Source: an uncultured Mollicutes bacterium (lineage in GTDB: Bacteria; Bacillota_I; Bacilli_A; Acholeplasmatales; Anaeroplasmataceae). From it: DNA of 9,833 nt. The notes under the pieces are model-generated. The model worked only from the letters and a program-made list of their open reading frames with translations, was not told the DNA's origin and ran no database searches. Below, in pieces: positions 5,997 through 9,833 of the stretch (position 1 is its first letter; every line of letters begins with the position of its first letter). Made by a program: the position numbers and the translations under genes. The stretch is taken from positions 1 through 9,833 of the forward strand of contig CAMWJY010000017.1 in NCBI GenBank assembly GCA_947174685.1, read 5' to 3'.

Positions 5997-7301
5997 ATGT
6001 TAGTAGTGACAAAATTTGGGGGTTCATCATTATCATGTGCTACCCAGTTTGCTAAAGTAAAAAAAATTGTAGAATCAGATGCAAAAAGAAAAATCGTTGT
6101 TGTTTCAGCCTTAGGTAAAAGAGATGCCTCTGATACAAAGATTACAGATTTGCTTTATATTCTTCATGCCCATTTAAAATATGGTGTGCCTTATGAGGAT
6201 ATATGGGAAATGATAGAATCTCGTTTTATTTCTATTAAGGAAGAATTAGGCTTGCATCATGCAATAGAAGAAGATTTAGCTGAATTAAAAAAGGAGTTAA
6301 ATAAGAGCATTTCTGAGGATTATTTAGTTTCAAGAGGAGAATACCTTACTGCTAAGCTAATGAGTAGCTATTTAGGCTATCAATTTGTAGATGCCAAGGA
6401 TTTGATTTGTTTTAATTATGATGGGAAAATAGATTATTCCTTAACAGAAAAAAAGGTGAGACTTGCTTTTTCTGAGTACGGTATCTTAGTTGTTCCAGGC
6501 TTTTATGGCGCATATCCAAATGGAAGTATTAAGCTTTTAACTAGAGGAGGCTCTGATGTTACAGGCTCTATTTTAGCAAAATGCTTAAATGTTAGCCTGT
6601 ATGAGAACTGGACTGATGTTCCCGGAATCTTGGCTGCTGATCCAAGAATTATTGATCACCCAAAGGCAATCAAGGAGATTACCTATGAGGAGCTAAGAGA
6701 GCTTTCCTATATGGGAGCTAATGTTTTACATGAGGAAACAGTTTTTCCTGTACAAAGCCTAAACATTCCAATTAATTTAAAGAATACAAATGAACCAGAA
6801 AATCCTGGCACATTGATTAAAAATGTTTGTGAGGATACATCTGAGATTGTTACAGGCTTAGCTGGAAAGAAGGAGTTTGTTTCCTTTAATATTACAAAGG
6901 ATCATATGTCTAATGAGGTTGGCTTCTTAAGAAAGGCTTTAACCATTTTTGAAAAATATCATGTTTCTGTAGATCATATTCCATCAGGTATAGATACATT
7001 TTCTGTTATTGTTTCAGAGGCTAATATCGAAAAATGTCAGTATGAAATTATCACTGATTTGAAAAATGAATTAGATGCAGAGGTAACGCTTGAGTCTGAT
7101 ATTGCATTAATTGCTGTAGTTGGCAGAAATATGGCTAAAAAAAGTGGTATTTGTGGTTCTATTTTTCAGACCCTTGGGGAAGAGAATATCAATGTGAAGC
7201 TTTTGGCTCAGGGACCATCTGAGTTAAATATTATTATTGGCGTGTCACAGAAGGATTATGAGGCAACCTTAAAATCCTTATATAATAAATTAATTGCTTA
7301 A
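5997..7301 (+). CDS. lysC: Aspartate kinase (aspartokinase)
   Basis: Aspartokinase phosphorylates aspartate, the first step of the aspartate family. The 434-residue protein starts with the kinase motif TKFGGSS (5-11). It continues with SRGEYLTAK (112-120), TRGGSDVTGS (182-191) and YENWTDVPGI (202-211), all typical of the amino-acid kinase fold. Two ACT domains follow (about 295-355 and 368-434), containing VGFLRKALTIFEKYHVSVDHIPSG and ICGSIFQTLGEENINVKLLAQG, the usual site of amino-acid feedback. There is no homoserine dehydrogenase fusion, so it is a monofunctional enzyme of the clostridial length class (about 435-440). Lysine feedback is likely given the operon, but the sequence alone does not prove which amino acid binds. 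The start ATG 5997 has AGGAGGG (5985-5991) 5 nt upstream, overlapping the asd stop. Confidence 0.94.
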   Translation: MLVVTKFGGSSLSCATQFAKVKKIVESDAKRKIVVVSALGKRDASDTKITDLLYILHAHLKYGVPYEDIWEMIESRFISIKEELGLHHAIEEDLAELKKELNKSISEDYLVSRGEYLTAKLMSSYLGYQFVDAKDLICFNYDGKIDYSLTEKKVRLAFSEYGILVVPGFYGAYPNGSIKLLTRGGSDVTGSILAKCLNVSLYENWTDVPGILAADPRIIDHPKAIKEITYEELRELSYMGANVLHEETVFPVQSLNIPINLKNTNEPENPGTLIKNVCEDTSEIVTGLAGKKEFVSFNITKDHMSNEVGFLRKALTIFEKYHVSVDHIPSGIDTFSVIVSEANIEKCQYEIITDLKNELDAEVTLESDIALIAVVGRNMAKKSGICGSIFQTLGEENINVKLLAQGPSELNIIIGVSQKDYEATLKSLYNKLIA

Positions 7302-7307
7302 AAATTT

Positions 7308-8387
7308 ATGAGTGTACAAGAGTTTAGAATGAGTTTACACACAATTCCTGAAATCGGAAAGTGTGAATTTAAAACAAAAGAATATATTGTGAATCAATTA
7401 AAAAATCTATCCTGTAAGCTATATGAGCCTACACAAACAGGAGTAGTAGCTTATTTTAATGTTCATCAAAGTAAGACGATCTGTTTTCGTGCAGATATGG
7501 ATGGGCTGAAGCTGACAGAAAAGACAAATTTGCCTTTTTCCTCAACACACCCAGGCTTTATGCATGCCTGTGGTCATGATGGTCATATGGCGATGCTTTT
7601 AGAGTTTGCTTTATGGGCAGAAGAGCATAAAAGTGAATTAAAGTATAATATTGTCTGCTTATTTCAGCCTTCAGAGGAAGAGCATGCAGGAGCTTTGGAT
7701 ATTTTAAATAGCTCTATATTAGATCAGCTGCAGGTAGAGGAAATCTATGGAATTCATATTTGGCCACAGTTAAAAAGTAATCAGCTTTTTACGATGGTAG
7801 GAGGTATGCTTGCCTCCTCTAGTGAGGTTGATATAGACTTTTTAGGAAAATCTGTCCATGCTGCCAATCGGAGTAAAGGGATTGATGCCTTAAAGATTGC
7901 AAGTGCCTTTATTCTAGATTGTTATCAAGAATTTGATAGAATAGAAGGTCCTCATTTGCTTTCCATTGGCAAAATGCAATCTGGCTTGGCAAGAAATATT
8001 GTCAGTGATTATGCACATGTAGAGGCAACAATCAGAAACTTTGAGGATGATGTTTTTGTTCAAATGAAAAATATCCTATATAAATTAAAGGAAGAGTACG
8101 AGAAAAAAACGAATATTCGAATAGAAATCACTATCCGAGATTTATATAAAAGTGTGATGAATGATTTTTCTTTAATTTCAAAATATAAGGATAAGCTAAA
8201 GCTTGAGTTCTTATTGAGTCCATTTCTTCAAGCAGAGGATTTTGGCTGTTATACAAGAAAATATAAAAGTATGTTTATGCTGTTAGGTTCAGGAGATAAA
8301 CACTTGCTCCATACCGATACATTTGATTTTGATATGGATATTTTAGCTACTGGCGTAGAAGCATATAAAACCATTGCAACAAATTAA
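7308..8387 (+). CDS. N-acetyldiaminopimelate deacetylase (M20 family)
   Basis: This M20D metallopeptidase-family amidohydrolase most likely removes acetate from N-acetyl-LL-diaminopimelate (YkuR/DapL-type). The 359 residues show FRADMDGLKL (60-69), HACGHDGH (86-93), PSEEEHAG (121-128), GIHIWP (148-153), KSVHAANRSKGIDA (181-194), AEDFG (309-313) and LHTDTFDF (334-341). Together these give the Cys88, His90, Glu124, His150 and His335 metal ligands expected for the clan. Relatives act on indole-acetyl amino acids, hippurate or other N-acyl amino acids, so the specificity is inferred from co-location with dapH and the rest of the pathway. There is no signal peptide, so it should be cytosolic. No Shine-Dalgarno precedes ATG 7308; the upstream bases are TTAAAAATTT. 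It starts two codons after the lysC TAA in the same frame, so translation may depend on reinitiation. The start is supported by the family N-terminus (FRMSLHTIPEIG). Confidence 0.9.
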   Translation: MSVQEFRMSLHTIPEIGKCEFKTKEYIVNQLKNLSCKLYEPTQTGVVAYFNVHQSKTICFRADMDGLKLTEKTNLPFSSTHPGFMHACGHDGHMAMLLEFALWAEEHKSELKYNIVCLFQPSEEEHAGALDILNSSILDQLQVEEIYGIHIWPQLKSNQLFTMVGGMLASSSEVDIDFLGKSVHAANRSKGIDALKIASAFILDCYQEFDRIEGPHLLSIGKMQSGLARNIVSDYAHVEATIRNFEDDVFVQMKNILYKLKEEYEKKTNIRIEITIRDLYKSVMNDFSLISKYKDKLKLEFLLSPFLQAEDFGCYTRKYKSMFMLLGSGDKHLLHTDTFDFDMDILATGVEAYKTIATN

Positions 8388-8418
8388 AAAGGATACCTTT
8401 TGCGGTATCCTTTTGTTT
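8387..8418. terminator. Bidirectional intrinsic terminator between convergent genes
   Basis: AAAAGGATACC (8387-8397) pairs perfectly with GGTATCCTTTT (8404-8414), 11 bp, loop TTTTGC. On the + strand the T-run continues as TTTTGTTTAT after the stem; on the - strand the upstream A-run (AATTAAAAA) becomes a T-run. The same hairpin can therefore stop the lysine operon from the left and the GH105 gene from the right. Its stem starts on the last base of the deacetylase stop codon. Confidence 0.92.
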
Positions 8419-8424
8419 ATAAAG

Positions 8425-8456
8425 GAGGAGAGAACATAGTGGTATGCCCTCTCTTT
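8425..8456. repeat. Second hairpin containing an orphan Shine-Dalgarno-like run
   Basis: Bases 8425-8432 pair with 8449-8456 (8 bp with two G-U) and 8435-8438 (CATA) pair with 8443-8446 (TATG), separated by an AA/CC internal loop and capped by GTGG. The left arm lies in AAAGGAGGAGA (8421-8431), a strong ribosome-binding sequence with no gene behind it: the only downstream frame, GTG 8439, has 15 codons. For the leftward GH105 transcript it could be an extra 3' hairpin, but it lacks a good T-run. Confidence 0.45.
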
Positions 8457-8482
8457 AAAGAAAAAGATGAAATCAATTCAAC

Positions 8483-9655
8483 TTAATAATTTAATTCAGA
8501 ATATGCCATAATAAATGGCCCAATTGCCTTTCCATCATCGGAAACAATTTTACGTTCAATATACATTTCATATGTACCAGCATATTGATCTGTTTTTGAT
8601 GCAGTAAGACCTGCTCCTATACAGATGCCTCCTAAGGACATCTTGCCTTCTGGATTTCTTTTGAAGTATGTATCACATACGCCATAGAAGATATCTTCAC
8701 CAATAGCTTTATATTTTGCATCCAGCATTCCAAGGCGTACACCCTTTAAAATAGCATAAGCAATCATAAGTGTACCAGAAGTCTCTAAATAGTTGCCAGC
8801 TCTTTCCATTTCATCTACAACCTGCCAAAACATCTTTGATTTTTTATCTTGATATTTTAATAAGCCATCTACTGTGATTTGAAGTAGCTGGGCTATTCTT
8901 TTTCTATAGCTTGGATTTTCTATAATGTCATAGCAATCTACTAAAGCCATCTCATACCAACCACAGGCTCTTAACCATATGATAGAAGAATGACCATTTT
9001 CTGGATTAGCCCAGATCATTTTTTCTTTTGGATCCTTATAGTTTCCGTCATACCCATGTACCATAAGACTTCTAGATTCTTCCCAAGTAAGTCTAAAACA
9101 GTTTTCTAGCTGAAAAACAATGTCTTCATAGTTTTTCATTTGATTAAATTCCTTTTCCCATCTTGCATAAAATGGTTGAATCATATATAAACCATCTAAC
9201 CAAATTTGATTTGGATATTTTTCCTTATGCCAGAAGTTGCCTTCAATACGAGGAAGATATAAAATCTGCTCATGAATAAAATGAATTGCCTTTAAATATT
9301 TTTCCTTCCCGGTTTTTTCATAAAGAGTAAATAATATTTTAGCTTCATTACAAGGATCTGAATCGTGACCTGTAGTTGTATATTCATTATAATTATTATA
9401 ATAGTAAATCATAATTCTTCCATCTTCAGGGATAATAGGATCAATATAGGATTCAATGTAATGAAATAACTTTTCATCCTTTGATTGATGATATAAGGTC
9501 ATAAGACCTACCATCATACAGCCATCAATATAGTTCCATCCAGGCTTTTTCAATCCAATGAGAACCTCTTTATTCCATAAAGGCTTTTCTAAAGTAGAAT
9601 TTGTTAAGAGATATTCTAAATACTCAAAGAAATTCTTTTTAATTTCATTTTTCAT
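8483..9655 (-). CDS. GH105-type unsaturated glycuronyl/rhamnogalacturonyl hydrolase
   Basis: The 390-residue protein resembles GH88/GH105 enzymes such as YteR/YesR. These hydrate the 4,5-unsaturated uronic acid left by polysaccharide lyases and release it from short oligosaccharides. Landmarks: DPCNEAK (100-106), GNFWHKEKYPNQIWLDGLYM (139-158) with the likely catalytic Asp154, HGYDG (200-204), WANPENGHSSIIWLRACGWYEMALVD (215-240), FWQVVDE (276-282), NYLETSGTLM (288-297), SLGGICIGAGL (340-350) and a GPFIMAYSE C-terminus. The pattern alternates helices of an (alpha/alpha)6 barrel. No signal peptide is present, so it should act in the cytosol on imported oligosaccharides. The start has AGAGGTGAT 6 nt upstream. 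No transporter, lyase or regulator lies within the window, so the exact substrate (rhamnogalacturonan or another uronide) is open. It converges on the lysine operon and looks unrelated to it. Confidence 0.85.
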   Translation of the reverse strand: MKNEIKKNFFEYLEYLLTNSTLEKPLWNKEVLIGLKKPGWNYIDGCMMVGLMTLYHQSKDEKLFHYIESYIDPIIPEDGRIMIYYYNNYNEYTTTGHDSDPCNEAKILFTLYEKTGKEKYLKAIHFIHEQILYLPRIEGNFWHKEKYPNQIWLDGLYMIQPFYARWEKEFNQMKNYEDIVFQLENCFRLTWEESRSLMVHGYDGNYKDPKEKMIWANPENGHSSIIWLRACGWYEMALVDCYDIIENPSYRKRIAQLLQITVDGLLKYQDKKSKMFWQVVDEMERAGNYLETSGTLMIAYAILKGVRLGMLDAKYKAIGEDIFYGVCDTYFKRNPEGKMSLGGICIGAGLTASKTDQYAGTYEMYIERKIVSDDGKAIGPFIMAYSELNY

Positions 9656-9676
9656 AAGTCATCACCTCTTATTTTG

Positions 9677-9704
9677 ATTATAGCATAAAAGATTTCATTG
9701 TCAA
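9677..9704 (-). promoter_or_regulatory. Consensus promoter of the GH105 gene
   Basis: Read on the minus strand, a perfect TTGACA (9699-9704) and a perfect TATAAT (9677-9682) are separated by 16 nt, and TG at the extended -10 position adds to it (TGCTATAAT). Transcription should start near 9670, giving a leader of only about 15 nt that carries AGAGGTGAT. A promoter this strong on a carbohydrate gene suggests that control is by repression. Confidence 0.88.
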
Positions 9705-9707
9705 CAA

Positions 9708-9721
9708 TAAATTCGTTTTTA
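9708..9721 (-). promoter_or_regulatory. Degenerate cre-like (CcpA) site upstream of the GH105 -35
   Basis: On the minus strand TAAAAACGAATTTA matches a typical catabolite-responsive element (TGAAAACGCTTTCA) at 10 of 14 positions, including the central CG. It ends three bases before the -35 box. Catabolite repression of a uronide hydrolase would make sense, but the right half is poor and AT-rich DNA gives such matches by chance. Confidence 0.25.
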
Positions 9722-9747
9722 CGTACATTATCCGTATATATGAACTG

Positions 9748-9767
9748 ACAAGAAAAAGATGTCTTGT
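9748..9767. repeat. Inverted repeat ACAAGA-N8-TCTTGT, possible operator
   Basis: ACAAGA (9748-9753) and TCTTGT (9762-9767) form a perfect 6-bp dyad with an 8-nt spacer, about 45 bases upstream of the GH105 -35. It lacks a following T-run in either direction, so a protein-binding site is more likely than a terminator. An imperfect TACG/CGTA dyad (9720-9736) lies between it and the promoter. No regulator can be named. Confidence 0.35.
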
Positions 9768-9818
9768 GAAGAAAAAAATATAAATGCTTAAAAATAATTA
9801 AAAAGAGGTCGAATTTCC

Positions 9819-9824
9819 TTGACA
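9819..9824 (+). promoter_or_regulatory. Possible -35 box of a rightward promoter leaving the window
   Basis: A perfect TTGACA lies nine bases before the right edge, so any -10 element would fall outside. It would make the region a divergent promoter pair with the GH105 gene. A lone hexamer is weak evidence. Confidence 0.2.
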
Positions 9825-9833
9825 AAGTAGTGG

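Noticed and set aside
558..8387. Frequent AAGCTT and similar short words as a dispersed repeat
   Set aside because: Explained by common Lys-Leu and Ser/Ala-Leu codon pairs in AT-rich genes; no regular spacing.
8439..8486. 15-codon frame after AAAGGAGGAGA
   Set aside because: GTG start, sits inside a hairpin behind a strong terminator, and too short to support as a gene.

Overview
The window looks like AT-rich chromosomal DNA from a low-GC Firmicute, probably a gut Bacilli/Erysipelotrichia-type anaerobe. The rank is an inference from AT-rich codon use, strong AGGAGG-type ribosome binding sites, a lysine (L-box) riboswitch and the acetylase variant of the DAP pathway. Bases 1-38 are not biological. 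They match the tail of an Illumina Nextera i5 adapter including an index, so the left edge is a contig end with untrimmed adapter.

Layout. 42-296 is the 3' end or remnant of a small ankyrin-repeat protein gene. 297-544 is the control region of the main operon: an extended -10 promoter, a lysine riboswitch (P1 to P5 can be traced) and an intrinsic terminator with a competing antiterminator. 558-8387 is one eight-gene rightward operon: lysA, dapF, dapA, dapB, dapH, asd, lysC and an M20 N-acetyl-diaminopimelate deacetylase. Junctions are 0, -7, -1, 0, +88, +10 and +6 nt, so only the dapH-asd gap could easily hold an internal signal. An 11-bp bidirectional terminator (8387-8418) closes the operon. 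A leftward GH105-type unsaturated glycuronyl hydrolase gene (8483-9655) converges on it and has its own near-perfect promoter (9677-9704). The last ~130 bases hold candidate operators and a possible rightward -35 box for a gene outside the window.

How it works together. LysC and Asd take aspartate to aspartate semialdehyde. DapA and DapB make tetrahydrodipicolinate, DapH N-acetylates it, an aminotransferase NOT encoded here must act, the M20 enzyme removes the acetyl group, DapF epimerises LL- to meso-DAP and LysA decarboxylates it to lysine. Every step but one is encoded here behind a single lysine-sensing leader. That raises the question of how meso-DAP (cell wall), threonine and methionine are supplied when lysine is plentiful. 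I see no mobile element, CRISPR array, tRNA or rRNA, and no evidence of a wholly new system. The best leads are the whole-pathway riboswitch logic, the missing aminotransferase, the Shine-Dalgarno-less in-frame lysC/deacetylase junction and the adapter artefact.
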